From assembly GCA_947571135.1 (NCBI GenBank), contig CANOWY010000007.1, forward strand, positions 1 to 48,928: a DNA stretch of 48,928 bases. The letters are read 5' to 3'. A model generated the notes under the pieces. The model was not told where the DNA came from. It did no database searches and saw nothing but the letters and a program-made list of their open reading frames with translations. This stretch comes from an uncultured Mycoplasmatota bacterium (GTDB taxonomy: Bacteria > Bacillota_I > Bacilli_A > RF39 > UBA660). Positions 25,208 through 32,912 of this stretch are shown piece after piece (within the stretch, counting starts at the first letter, position 1; each line of letters opens with the position of its first letter). A program made the position numbers and the translations under genes.

Positions 25208-25462
25208 CTACTTTCTTCTTACCTTTTCTATTTTAATCGTGTAGCCGATAGGACCTAATATTTCTAACAAACTTAAAATACTTGGAGAACTTATTCCCGC
25301 TTCAATTCGAGCAATCTTTACCCGTGAAACACTTGAAAACTTCGAGAGTAAATCTTGTGTTAGATTATTTTCTTTTCGAAATCTTATAAATTCTTTAATA
25401 AAAATTTCATTTAATTTTATTGGGTCATACGCCTCATCTATATAATTAACATCATAATCCAT
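25208..25462 (-). CDS. XRE-family helix-turn-helix regulator
   Basis: 84 residues from the ATG at 25462, chosen because AGGTG lies six bases upstream; the longer frame from 25489 has no proper site. The helix-turn-helix is RFRKENNLTQDLLSKFSS followed by SRVKIARIEAGISSPSIL, as in HigA-type antitoxins and Xre regulators. The last residues (YTIKIEKV) resemble the strand ending many HigA-like proteins. No HigB-like toxin is adjacent; the next genes are a small membrane protein and a winged-helix protein. The promoter (TTTACA, with TACAAT about 19 bases on) lies just upstream and divergent from the acyltransferase. Confidence 0.7.
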   Translation of the reverse strand: MDYDVNYIDEAYDPIKLNEIFIKEFIRFRKENNLTQDLLSKFSSVSRVKIARIEAGISSPSILSLLEILGPIGYTIKIEKVRRK

Positions 25463-25584
25463 TTTCATCACCTGTATATATTGTAACATATTTGATACTA
25501 GATATGTAAAGTAATATTGTAATATTTAAAAAAACAATTTATATTAAAATTGTAGTAAATAAAATAAAGAATTGGAGAAAATAT

Positions 25585-26607
25585 ATGGAAAAAAGTGAAA
25601 TTAAAATACTAACTTTAAAAGAAGAAAAACAACTAAGCAAGTTCGAATTACAAGAATATTATGAAAAACTAAGAGAATACGCTAAAACTAGAAAATTAAC
25701 AAATACCACACCAGGTGCTACCAGTATTGCTCCTAAACTAAAAGAAGCCACTAACAAAATTGCAGATAAATTAACAGATTTTTTAGCAGGCGGAAATGTT
25801 ATTAAAGTTTCAGATGGTCAAGAAAATATTCCTGAAGGCTCTGTCATATATGCTCATTCTCATCAAGGTCTACTAGATAATTTTTCTTGGATTCCTTTTA
25901 CACCAGAACATGCTGTTATACTTCATTCAAAAAAAGTAAAAAAAATATTAGTATTCGTTCAATTAAATACTGGGCTAGTACTTGTAAGCAAAGATCCAAG
26001 CGATAAAGAAAATCGTCAAAATGCAAAATTAGATTTAATGACCCTAGGGCTAAACGGAATTTCTCTTGCCTACTTCCCAGAAGCCGCTTGGAACTTATCT
26101 CCAAATAAATTACATTTACCAATGAATTATGGATTTTTAGATATTGCAAGAAAAACAGAAATGCCAGTTATTCCCACAGTTGATGAATTTAGTTATGATA
26201 CTTCTAGCAACAAAGTAACAATTACAAAAATACATACAAGATTTGGAAAACCTATTTATGTAAATCCAAAAGATAATCTTTCTAAAAAATTATTAGAATA
26301 TGAAGAACAAATTTCTACTATGCGTTGGGATTTAATTGAAGAAAAAGGTTTATTTCAAAGAAAAGATATCTCCGACATGGACTACATCAAGTATCTTCAA
26401 AAAAATATCCAAGATTTAAATATGGGCGGAATAGATATTAACGTTGAAAGAGAAACAATTTGGCAATCAGAAGACGAATTTTATAAATATTTCCATGTAA
26501 ATGATGTACCTTATGATGAAATTTTAGCAAAATATGGATATGGTAAATTATTAGAGACAGAAGAAGTTAGAAAATTAAAAAGAATTAATAAGATACATAA
26601 TATTTAA
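25585..26607 (+). CDS. Acyltransferase of the PlsC/LPLAT type
   Basis: 340 residues. The HxxxxD catalytic motif of glycerolipid acyltransferases is HQGLLD (H93-D98), with YFPEAAWN near 170 in the place of the usual FPEG substrate motif and PVIPT after it. Unlike most PlsC enzymes there is no obvious membrane helix, and the N- and C-terminal extensions are charged, so it may be a cytosolic or peripheral enzyme. GGAG precedes the ATG. It stands at the head of the main plus-strand block, but the histidine kinase after it has its own promoter. The acceptor is unknown. Confidence 0.7.
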   Translation: MEKSEIKILTLKEEKQLSKFELQEYYEKLREYAKTRKLTNTTPGATSIAPKLKEATNKIADKLTDFLAGGNVIKVSDGQENIPEGSVIYAHSHQGLLDNFSWIPFTPEHAVILHSKKVKKILVFVQLNTGLVLVSKDPSDKENRQNAKLDLMTLGLNGISLAYFPEAAWNLSPNKLHLPMNYGFLDIARKTEMPVIPTVDEFSYDTSSNKVTITKIHTRFGKPIYVNPKDNLSKKLLEYEEQISTMRWDLIEEKGLFQRKDISDMDYIKYLQKNIQDLNMGGIDINVERETIWQSEDEFYKYFHVNDVPYDEILAKYGYGKLLETEEVRKLKRINKIHNI

Positions 26608-26635
26608 GAAAAATTAACTTTTTTCTTTTTTTCTA

Positions 26636-26644
26636 TGATATAAT
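26636..26644 (+). promoter_or_regulatory. Extended -10 promoter of the histidine kinase gene
   Basis: TGATATAAT at 26636-26644 (TG extension plus TATAAT), with T-rich sequence and TTAACT 19 bases upstream as a weak -35. Confidence 0.55.
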
Positions 26645-26662
26645 TCTTACAGTAAGGTAGGT

Positions 26663-28522
26663 ATGATTTTTATGTTATCACAATTAACAAATACTTTTTT
26701 TCCAATATGTTCTTTAATAATATCTATATTTCTATGTTTTGTTTTTTTTCTAAAAAAGAATATTCAAAACAAAGAAACAAAAATATATTCAAAATTAATC
26801 ATCTGCGGATTAATAGAATCTTTTTTATACACTGCTATTTGCTTGACAGGAGATTTTTTCTTTAATGAAAATACATATCATTTCTATGTTTTTTTAAATA
26901 AAATATTATGTTTAATATACCTAATATGGATGGCATTATTATTTTATTACATAGCAGATATTGCAAAAAAAATTAATAATCCTAAAAAAATAAAAATAAT
27001 TTTAGTAATTCTCAATGTATTTTTTGGATTATTAATTTTCTTAAATAATATAGATTTGGTATTAGACACAGCAACAAAACAATCCAATGCAACAGGAACA
27101 TCTATAAATATTTTATATGGACTGTGTTCTTTCTACTTAATCGGCATGATAACAATACTCTTAACTAATTTTAATAATAAAAAATTAAGAAAAAAATTCA
27201 TTCCATGCTATTCACTAATTGCATTATTTACTATTTCATTAATTATACGACTAATAGATCCTTACTTTAACATAACTTCGAATATATTTTCTTTAGTTCT
27301 ACTAATTATGTACTTTACTATTGAAAATCCAGATGTACAAATGATTGAACAATTAAACATTGCTAAAGAACAAGCAGATAAAGCAAACCAAGCAAAAACT
27401 GAATTTTTATCTAGTATGTCACATGAAATTAGAACGCCACTGAACGCCATCGTTGGTTTTAGTGAATGTATGTTACCTTCTACTAATTTAGACGAAATTA
27501 AAGGTTTTGCTAAAGACATTGTAGATGCCTCTCATAATTTACTAGAAATTGTAAATGGTATTCTAGATATATCCAAAATAGAAGCAAATAAAATGGAAAT
27601 TATTCCTAAAGAATACAATCCTAGAGAAGTATTCAATTCTCTTTATAAATTAGTAAAACCTAGAATTGGAGATAAACCAATCGAATTTAAATTAAACATC
27701 ACCCCAGATTTACCTGGTATTTTAAAAGGAGATATGGGAAAAGTTAAGCAAATTATATTAAACTTACTAACCAATGCTGCAAAATATACAGATGAAGGAG
27801 AAATTGAATTTAATGTAACTTGCATTAATCGCCAAGATACAAAAAAATGCCTACTCTACGTCGCCGTTAAAGATACAGGGCGTGGTATTAAAAAAGAAGA
27901 TATTAGCAAATTATTTAATAAATTTGAAAGAATTGATGAAGATAGGAATACCACAATTGAAGGTACTGGTCTTGGACTTGCCATTACCAAAAGCCTTACT
28001 GAAATGATGGGCGGAAAAATTACAGTTGATAGTAAATTCGAGAGTGGTTCCGTATTTAGAGTATATATAGAACAAGAAATCATTAGTATGGAAATACCAG
28101 AAAGTAACACAGAAGAAATAGAAATTGATTATACAAATAACCCTGGTAAGCGCATTTTAATTGTAGATGACTCTAAAATCAACTTAAAAGTGGCCAACCA
28201 AATACTAAAGCCATATAATTTTAATGTTAAAATGGTAGAAAGTGGTTATGAATGTTTAGAAGCATTAGAAACTCAAACTTTTGATTTAATTTTAATGGAT
28301 ATTATGATGCCAAAAATGAATGGCGTTGAAACATTAAGAAGATTAAAAGAAATGGACGGATTTGATATTCCCGTTATTGCCTTAACCGCTGATGCGATTG
28401 AAGGAACAGATGAGAAATATTTAAATGTTGGATTTAATGCTTATCTATCCAAACCAATTGATAGATACGAACTTGACAGAGTTTTAAATAAATATTTAGG
28501 AGGAAATGATAATGACGAATAA
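26663..28522 (+). CDS. Hybrid sensor histidine kinase with receiver domain
   Basis: 619 residues. Residues 1-220 hold six or seven membrane helices and almost no extracellular loops, so the sensor is inside or between the helices. Then come the HisKA dimer with the phospho-accepting H254 ([17 protein letters not shown]), a HATPase domain (N box [14 protein letters not shown]1 [11 protein letters not shown]2 [12 protein letters not shown]) and a receiver with acceptor D546 ([13 protein letters not shown]) and the KPI lysine. No DNA-binding domain. The start may be three codons later (26672), which sits better with AAGG upstream. It overlaps the next gene, an Hpt-receiver protein, as the next step of a phosphorelay. 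Confidence 0.9.
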   Translation: MIFMLSQLTNTFFPICSLIISIFLCFVFFLKKNIQNKETKIYSKLIICGLIESFLYTAICLTGDFFFNENTYHFYVFLNKILCLIYLIWMALLFYYIADIAKKINNPKKIKIILVILNVFFGLLIFLNNIDLVLDTATKQSNATGTSINILYGLCSFYLIGMITILLTNFNNKKLRKKFIPCYSLIALFTISLIIRLIDPYFNITSNIFSLVLLIMYFTIENPDVQMIEQLNIAKEQADKANQAKTEFLSSMSHEIRTPLNAIVGFSECMLPSTNLDEIKGFAKDIVDASHNLLEIVNGILDISKIEANKMEIIPKEYNPREVFNSLYKLVKPRIGDKPIEFKLNITPDLPGILKGDMGKVKQIILNLLTNAAKYTDEGEIEFNVTCINRQDTKKCLLYVAVKDTGRGIKKEDISKLFNKFERIDEDRNTTIEGTGLGLAITKSLTEMMGGKITVDSKFESGSVFRVYIEQEIISMEIPESNTEEIEIDYTNNPGKRILIVDDSKINLKVANQILKPYNFNVKMVESGYECLEALETQTFDLILMDIMMPKMNGVETLRRLKEMDGFDIPVIALTADAIEGTDEKYLNVGFNAYLSKPIDRYELDRVLNKYLGGNDNDE

Positions 28523-29264
28523 AATTGATTTATTAAAAAATAATAATGTTGATGTTAATGCTGCTTTAGAATTATGGGGAGATATAGATTCTTATAATGA
28601 AAGTTTAAAAGAGTTCAAAGATACTTTGAACTCCAAACTTGCAAGTTTGGAAAATTATAAAAATGAAAGCGATTGGTCAAACTATGCTATTCTTGCCCAT
28701 AGTATAAAAAGTGAAGCAAAATACTTAGGTTTTATGAAAGACTCTGAAGTTTTTTTAGATCATGAATTAAAAGGAAAAGAAGGAAATAAAGACTATATTT
28801 TAACAAATTTCAATACTTTAAAAGAAACAGTGCGCAATATAGTTACTCTTCTAAATAGTTACTTTAGTACAGAAATCAATAATAAAAAGAATATTCTAAT
28901 TGCAGACGATTCTAATATTATTTTAAATTACTTAGAAAAAAATATGGCAGAAGAATATAAAATTTCACGTGCCAATGATGGAAGTGATGCCATTACTATC
29001 CTTCAAAATAATGATGTTTATGCTATATTACTCGATTTAAATATGCCAGGACTAGATGGATTTGAAGTATTAAAGTATTTAAAAGAAAACAATTTAATTG
29101 AGAAAATTCCTGTTGTTATCATTACTGGAGATGATACTGAAGAAACAATCAAAAAAGTATTTAGTTACCCTATTTTAGATGTTCTGAACAAACCATTTAA
29201 TGATAAAAGTATTGATAAGATTTTACTTTCTATTAAAGGTTTTTACGAAAATAACAAATTATAA
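28512..29264 (+). CDS. Hpt domain-receiver fusion, phosphorelay partner
   Basis: 250 residues from the ATG at 28512, placed eight bases after GGAGG; the ATG at 28506 is too close to that site. An Hpt domain comes first, with the phosphotransfer histidine H63 ([15 protein letters not shown]). A receiver domain from about 125 has acceptor D175 ([13 protein letters not shown]) and a KPF lysine. It lacks an output domain. The start lies inside the kinase gene, so the two are coupled. The likely route is H254 to D546 to H63 to D175, ending on a receiver that must act by protein contact. The target is not in the window. Confidence 0.85.
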   Translation: MTNKIDLLKNNNVDVNAALELWGDIDSYNESLKEFKDTLNSKLASLENYKNESDWSNYAILAHSIKSEAKYLGFMKDSEVFLDHELKGKEGNKDYILTNFNTLKETVRNIVTLLNSYFSTEINNKKNILIADDSNIILNYLEKNMAEEYKISRANDGSDAITILQNNDVYAILLDLNMPGLDGFEVLKYLKENNLIEKIPVVIITGDDTEETIKKVFSYPILDVLNKPFNDKSIDKILLSIKGFYENNKL

Positions 29265-29343
29265 TGTATAAACAAAAAAAAGATGTTCATAATAAAAATG
29301 GAAGCAAGTAATGAAAGTTTTGTTAATTGTTTCCATATAATTT

Positions 29344-29382
29344 AAAAAACACTTAGTTCAAGTTTTGAATTAAGTGTTTTTT
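29344..29382. terminator. Bidirectional terminator between convergent genes
   Basis: AACACTTAGTTCA and TGAATTAAGTGTT form a 13-base stem with one mismatch, flanked by A on one side and T on the other, so it can stop transcripts from both directions. A second dyad (ATGGAA...TTCCAT) lies at 29296-29338. Confidence 0.8.
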
Positions 29383-29383
29383 A

Positions 29384-30157
29384 TTACTCCATATTGTTAT
29401 ATTTTTGTTCTATTAAAAGATATGGATATCCCCTATTATCAATTAAATCTAAATTTAAATGTAAATCTTTGGCCACCTTTAACAATGCATCATATTCTTT
29501 TAATACATTTTTAGAATACTTTTTTACTTCTATTTCAATAAAATAACCTAAATCTTTAGTAAAATCCAAAGCAATTTCATATTTATCCAAATAGCAATAT
29601 GTTTTACGCTCCTTATCTACACAAATTAACTCTTCCAATCCAAGAGCAGTAAATATTTTTGTTAAATTCTCTTTATTGTCAATTTCTACTTCATACTCAT
29701 CACAATAATTTATATGCCAATATTTGTAATTTAAAATCACTTTATTTCCCCTTTTTCCAATACGTAGCCATTCTTTTATTTCTTCTTTATTTTGTATCTT
29801 CTCTTGATTTATAAAATTACGAAATGTTGGCTGAAAATAAGTATCCAATTGCTTGTTTTCTCCTAAAACGGTTGCATTATTTTTAAAAAACAGTTCTAAT
29901 TCTTTGTACTCTTTTTCAGTAAGTTTAAAACGGATTTCTGTCTCAATATCATTCCTTTCTATTTCCCCATAAACAAGATAACTAATATTACAATCAAAGA
30001 CTTCACTCATTTTGGCTACGAATGCTAAACTTGGTTCTGTACGATTGGCTTCCCAACTAGAAATAGTCTTATCACTTACAAAAAGTTTATCTGCTAATTC
30101 TTGCTGACTTAATTTTTTTCTTTTTCGCATTTCTGCTATTCTATATCCTATGTTCAT
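29384..30157 (-). CDS. XRE helix-turn-helix fused to a CYTH (CyaB-like) domain
   Basis: 257 residues. Residues 1-65 are a clear XRE helix-turn-helix (RIAEMRKRKKLSQQELADKL, SDKTISSWEANRTEPSL). From about 70 the protein looks like a CYTH triphosphate-binding domain: the ETEIRFKL segment gives the ExExK motif, followed by a basic LRIGKRGNKVILNYK strand, EYEVEID, KERKTY, and LGYFIEIEVKKY near the end. CYTH enzymes bind or split triphosphates such as thiamine triphosphate or inorganic triphosphate, or make cAMP. The fusion suggests a regulator that senses a phosphorylated ligand. AAGGTG lies before the start and a dyad (TCTACA/TGTAGA) in the upstream region may be its own operator. Confidence 0.75.
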   Translation of the reverse strand: MNIGYRIAEMRKRKKLSQQELADKLFVSDKTISSWEANRTEPSLAFVAKMSEVFDCNISYLVYGEIERNDIETEIRFKLTEKEYKELELFFKNNATVLGENKQLDTYFQPTFRNFINQEKIQNKEEIKEWLRIGKRGNKVILNYKYWHINYCDEYEVEIDNKENLTKIFTALGLEELICVDKERKTYCYLDKYEIALDFTKDLGYFIEIEVKKYSKNVLKEYDALLKVAKDLHLNLDLIDNRGYPYLLIEQKYNNME

Positions 30158-30232
30158 ATTTCTTCACCTTAAAAATATTCTAACACAGTTTACTAAAATA
30201 TTTTCTCTACATTTTGTAGAAATCTAAGTGAA

Positions 30233-30262
30233 ACAAAAAAAAGTAGAAAACTCTACTTTTAC
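30233..30262 (-). terminator. Intrinsic terminator of the lipoprotein gene
   Basis: AAAGTAGA and TCTACTTT pair around GTTT and are followed by a T run, directly downstream of the lipoprotein stop. Confidence 0.75.
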
Positions 30263-30268
30263 TTTATA

Positions 30269-30724
30269 TTACTTTTCACAAGTGATTCCCAGAGACTCAT
30301 ATAAACTCTTAATAGTTTCTAACTTTACTTTTCCGTCTTGAATTAGACTTCCGTTTGCAGAATCAATCTCAATCATTTTTGAAGTATCAATTTTGGTATA
30401 ATCAATATCAGCAGTACTTGTCAAAACATTACCATCGATACTAACATTCGTAACATAATGTTCAACATCTTTATATGGGGCATATTGTGTCTCGACATTC
30501 TTACGATATGTTTCCAATAATTCTTCATCATCACTTGTAATTTTTTCTTTTGATTTTACAACATCTACATATGCACCAGTGTATAATACTTCATATTTTA
30601 AATCAATAGAGGCACCACTTTGGTTCATAGTTCTTGAACAATTCATTGTTTTCTGCTCATTCCCACAACCAGTCAGCAACATAAGAGATAAACAAGCAAC
30701 AATTCCCATCATGACTTTTTTCAT
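30269..30724 (-). CDS. Lipoprotein, DUF1307 (YehR-like) candidate
   Basis: 151 residues from the ATG at 30724, chosen because AAGGAGTG lies upstream and because it gives a proper signal peptide; the longer frame does not. Lipobox LTGC with the lipidated cysteine C20, then a hydrophilic exported domain. The pattern of conserved-looking elements (NCSRTMNQSG..., LKYEVLYTG, LYESLGITCEK at the end) resembles the small DUF1307/YehR lipoproteins of Firmicutes, whose role is not known. A terminator follows, and the gene stands alone. Confidence 0.65.
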   Translation of the reverse strand: MKKVMMGIVACLSLMLLTGCGNEQKTMNCSRTMNQSGASIDLKYEVLYTGAYVDVVKSKEKITSDDEELLETYRKNVETQYAPYKDVEHYVTNVSIDGNVLTSTADIDYTKIDTSKMIEIDSANGSLIQDGKVKLETIKSLYESLGITCEK

Positions 30725-30818
30725 CTTTTCACACTCCTTATAAATAATATACCAGATTATAAAAATAAATGAAAGCAAATTTTAATATTATTCCATTCTT
30801 TTAAGAATATTCAAAATT

Positions 30819-31373
30819 TTACAAATCATATTTTCTTTTGGTTCTTAACTTTTTATACTCAAAATAGTCTTTACCCATAAAAATAATAGATAATAAAAAC
30901 ATTATGAAAAACGATAGATAATCCCAACTAGTAAGATTATTTTCAATCGCAAATCGAACTAAAATAATATGAATAAACAATGAAAGTGGTATACCAAGAA
31001 AACAAGTAATACCTAAAACCAAGTATTGCCTTTTTTTTAATGTCTTAAATAAAAAATAGACACTCCATAAATACCATAAAGAAACCAAAGAAATGCAAGT
31101 ACCAACACCAAATAATTTTTCTACTTGTAGTAAATAGCCCAATATATATAAATATGGAAGTAAAAGTATAGTTAAAACAATTAAACTACGACTTATGCCT
31201 TTTATTCCTAACTTTATACTAGGAATAATCACTCCCCAAGAAAATGCAAGAGAAACTACTACTAATATGGACCAAGTAAACTGATTATGAACCACTACAT
31301 CACTTATAAAACATACTACTATCGCTATTAAAAACAAACTTGAGACAAATATAGAATATCCTTTTTTTTCCAT
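30819..31373 (-). CDS. Integral membrane protein of unknown function
   Basis: 184 residues with six hydrophobic helices in an even pattern (about 8-24, 32-48, 62-82, 88-112, 118-138 and 148-166) and a strongly basic tail (KKLRTKRKYDL). AGGAGG lies nine bases before the ATG. The six-helix size resembles small DUF-type membrane proteins, but no family motif is seen. No partner gene is adjacent. Confidence 0.55.
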   Translation of the reverse strand: MEKKGYSIFVSSLFLIAIVVCFISDVVVHNQFTWSILVVVSLAFSWGVIIPSIKLGIKGISRSLIVLTILLLPYLYILGYLLQVEKLFGVGTCISLVSLWYLWSVYFLFKTLKKRQYLVLGITCFLGIPLSLFIHIILVRFAIENNLTSWDYLSFFIMFLLSIIFMGKDYFEYKKLRTKRKYDL

Positions 31374-31460
31374 AGAAAATCCTCCTTATTCTATTAATAC
31401 TATATCATTTATTTAAAAATTTAGCAAAAATATATATAATTTAAAAAATGAAGTTTTTAG

Positions 31461-31489
31461 TTGCAAGACATCCTAAAGTATGCTATCAT
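31461..31489 (+). promoter_or_regulatory. Promoter of tRNA-Met
   Basis: TTGCAA (31461-31466), 17-base spacer, TATCAT (31484-31489), 16 bases before the tRNA. Confidence 0.75.
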
Positions 31490-31505
31490 TATATTGTTTA
31501 TTTGT

Positions 31506-31582
31506 GGCGCTGTAGCTCAGTTGGCTAGAGCAACCGGTTCATACCCGGTAGGTCGAGAGTTCGAATCTCCCCGGCGCTACCA
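31506..31582 (+). tRNA. tRNA-Met (CAU), elongator type
   Basis: 77 bases including encoded CCA. The acceptor stem GGCGCTG pairs with CGGCGCT (two G-U pairs). The anticodon stem ACCGG/CCGGT holds the loop TTCATAC with anticodon CAT. The T arm is GAGAG-TTCGAAT-CTCCC with one mismatch. Overall similarity to the Bacilli elongator tRNA-Met is close. An Ile-CAU identity (lysidine-modified) is possible but the body does not suggest it. Confidence 0.9.
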
Positions 31583-31617
31583 TTGAACAATCTGTTCGAA
31601 TAGTTCGAACTTTAGAT

Positions 31618-31643
31618 AAGAGACTTGTTAAAAGTCTTTTTTT
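31618..31643 (+). terminator. Intrinsic terminator of tRNA-Met
   Basis: AGACTT and AAGTCT pair around a short loop, followed by TTTTTT. The hairpin also contains the -35 of the next plus-strand promoter. Confidence 0.75.
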
Positions 31644-31653
31644 ATGTTATTAT
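31625..31653 (+). promoter_or_regulatory. Promoter of the locus 2 antisense RNA
   Basis: TTGTTA (31625-31630), 17-base spacer, TATTAT (31648-31653). It overlaps the tRNA-Met terminator and would start RNA at about 31660. Confidence 0.55.
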
Positions 31654-31659
31654 GAATAT

Positions 31660-31776
31660 GTCAAGGAAACTTGCATAAAATAAAAAAGGGAACATTCAGT
31701 TTTGCTATGTTGAATGTCTACCCATATTAATGTGTAAGACATTTAATTCATATGTGAATTAAGTGTCATTTTTTTA
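31660..31776 (+). ncRNA. Candidate antitoxin antisense RNA, locus 2
   Basis: Predicted plus-strand RNA of about 115 bases. It has its own promoter, a hairpin ACATTCA...TGAATGT (31692-31717) and a strong terminator at 31738-31776 (13-base stem GACATTTAATTCA/TGAATTAAGTGTC with an eight-T tail). It is complementary to the last codons and 3' untranslated region of the oppositely oriented small-peptide gene. The arrangement equals that at 13.3 and 44.5 kb, although the sequence is unrelated. Confidence 0.55.
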
Positions 31777-31858
31777 TTACTATTATCATAATGATAAGGA
31801 GAAATAAAATGATAGCAATGAGCCTAAGAGTTTTAATGATAAAAGTCCTAGTTTTCAT
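31766..31858 (-). CDS. Small hydrophobic peptide, candidate type I toxin, locus 2
   Basis: 30 residues beginning MKTRTFIIKTLRLIAIILF and ending MIIVIKK: a basic head, one long membrane segment and a basic tail. The start has a perfect AGGAGGT (31867-31873) site. This can be masked, because GAGGT of that site is complementary to ACCTC (31889-31893) in the 5' leader. Upstream lies its promoter; downstream the mRNA would end at a hairpin with a T-rich tail (31682-31717). The leader segment TTGAGTGTCTACC (31891-31903) pairs with GGTAGACATTCAA (31710-31722) in the 3' region. Not similar in sequence to the peptides of loci 1 and 3. Confidence 0.65.
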   Translation of the reverse strand: MKTRTFIIKTLRLIAIILFLLIIMIIVIKK

Positions 31859-31924
31859 TTTATCAAACCTCCTCTCTTTGAAAAATTAGAGGTAGACACT
31901 CAACAACTGATATTCCCTAAGGAA

Positions 31925-31953
31925 AGTATACTATTAAAATATATTAAAAACAA
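31925..31953 (-). promoter_or_regulatory. Promoter of the locus 2 peptide mRNA
   Basis: TTGTTT (31948-31953), 17-base spacer, TATACT (31925-31930). Predicted RNA start near 31918, about 60 bases before the peptide ATG. Confidence 0.65.
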
Positions 31954-32094
31954 GCGAACAAGATAAATTTATAAATTATTTTATGAACCACTTAGAGAGA
32001 GTGTAAAAAATTTTGTGTAAAGTCCATCTAACCATGGTAATTCAAATTTGCTAGGAATTCAAAGGATTCCTTTTTCTATGATTGAATCATATCA

Positions 32095-32222
32095 TAGATA
32101 TATCAAAGAACTAAATTCTTCCTTCAAACATAATGGAAAATTCACCGAGGATTAAATCCCAATTTTCTTCCCATGATTTAATGCAGTTGGATATTTATTT
32201 TTCCATTTCTCTTTTATTTTTT
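32095..32222 (-). pseudogene. Relic of an IS256-family transposase
   Basis: No open frame, but two minus-strand pieces in different frames read like the conserved end of Mutator/IS256 transposases: IKEKWKNKYPTAL (about 32183-32222), then SWEENWDLI (about 32148-32174), matching the usual K.KYP.A.KSW..NWD order. Frameshifts and stops surround them. No terminal repeats are recognisable. It fills part of the otherwise empty 31.96-32.44 kb stretch, where I see nothing else except a GTCCT/AGGAC dyad near 32.31 kb and the terminator at 32.4 kb. Confidence 0.45.
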
Positions 32223-32366
32223 ATAATTGTTCATATCCTATTTTTCCATAATAAAAACTACACAATTTCTTGCATAGTTTCTTAAACTGATGACATTGCG
32301 TCCTCCCTTAGGACACCAGTAAGAAATGAAGTGGCTTCGAAAAGTTAGAAGAAGTCATCTTTTAAT

Positions 32367-32417
32367 AAAAAAACTCCTTTTAAAGCCCAATTTGAATACT
32401 TCATAAGGAGTCTTTTT
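32367..32417 (-). terminator. Intrinsic terminator of the 119-residue protein gene
   Basis: ACTCCTT (32406-32412) and AAGGAGT (32374-32380) form the stem on the minus strand with a long loop, followed by TTTTTT. Confidence 0.6.
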
Positions 32418-32444
32418 ATTTTATTATAATGAAAAATTACTGCT

Positions 32445-32804
32445 TTAAATCCACCTTGAGATATAAATACTTCTAGTCGTGTCTTCTTCATAATGATTAA
32501 AAATAGCAATAATACTCTCTACTACAGTACGTAATTTATTTTTATATGTTTTAGTTATCTTTACATTAAAGATTTCTTTTTGCATTTTTCTTCGAAATAA
32601 ATTATCATCAATATATTTCCCAAGAACATAATCAATTTTCTTTACAATTTTAACATCCTCTTCATTTTTGATATCGGCTTTAAAGATAAAATCCTCATAT
32701 ATTTTAATTATTTTTTCACTTACTAAATCTTCTTCAAAATATTCAAAATTGATAATACGATAGAAATTAGGACACAATTCCAATACTTGCTTATTTTTAT
32801 TCAT
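32445..32804 (-). CDS. Unknown small soluble protein
   Basis: 119 residues, helical and charged, with a Y/F-rich first part (CPNFYRIINFEYFEEDLV) and no membrane segment. GGAGG lies about 15 bases upstream, and the promoter shares its -35 area with the divergent LdcB-type gene. It stands alone, with its own terminator. No family recognised. Divergence from a wall peptidase might imply joint control, which is not proven. Confidence 0.5.
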   Translation of the reverse strand: MNKNKQVLELCPNFYRIINFEYFEEDLVSEKIIKIYEDFIFKADIKNEEDVKIVKKIDYVLGKYIDDNLFRRKMQKEIFNVKITKTYKNKLRTVVESIIAIFNHYEEDTTRSIYISRWI

Positions 32805-32835
32805 CCCTATTAAGACCTCCTACTATCATATAAAC

Positions 32836-32886
32836 ATAATACTACAACTCTTCCTCTTTGTAAATAGTTTACGACTGTGTTATAAT
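32836..32886. promoter_or_regulatory. Divergent promoters with overlapping -35 boxes
   Basis: Minus strand: TTTACA (32859-32864), 17-base spacer, TATTAT (32836-32841) for the 119-residue gene. Plus strand: TTGTAA (32858-32863), 17-base spacer, TATAAT with TG extension (32881-32886) for the peptidase gene. The two -35 boxes share five bases, so polymerases compete. Confidence 0.75.
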
Positions 32887-32912
32887 GTTCCTATACTAGA
32901 AAGAAGGATAAA

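Noticed and set aside
25208-25462. XRE gene as a HigA antitoxin of a type II system
   Set aside because: No HigB/RelE-like toxin is adjacent; neighbours are a small membrane protein and a winged-helix protein, so only a regulator call is supported.
31810-31890. Plus-strand mini-ORF of 26 codons (MIAMSLRVLMIKVL...) at locus 2
   Set aside because: It has AAGGAG upstream and is hydrophobic, but it lies beyond the strong plus-strand terminator at 31776 and has no promoter of its own. The minus-strand peptide has a better ribosome binding site, promoter and end. It cannot be fully excluded.
32052-32154. Plus-strand frame LLGIQRIPFSMIESYHRYIKE
   Set aside because: It looked transposase-like at first, but the better match to conserved IS256 residues is on the opposite strand of the same region, and this frame has no start.
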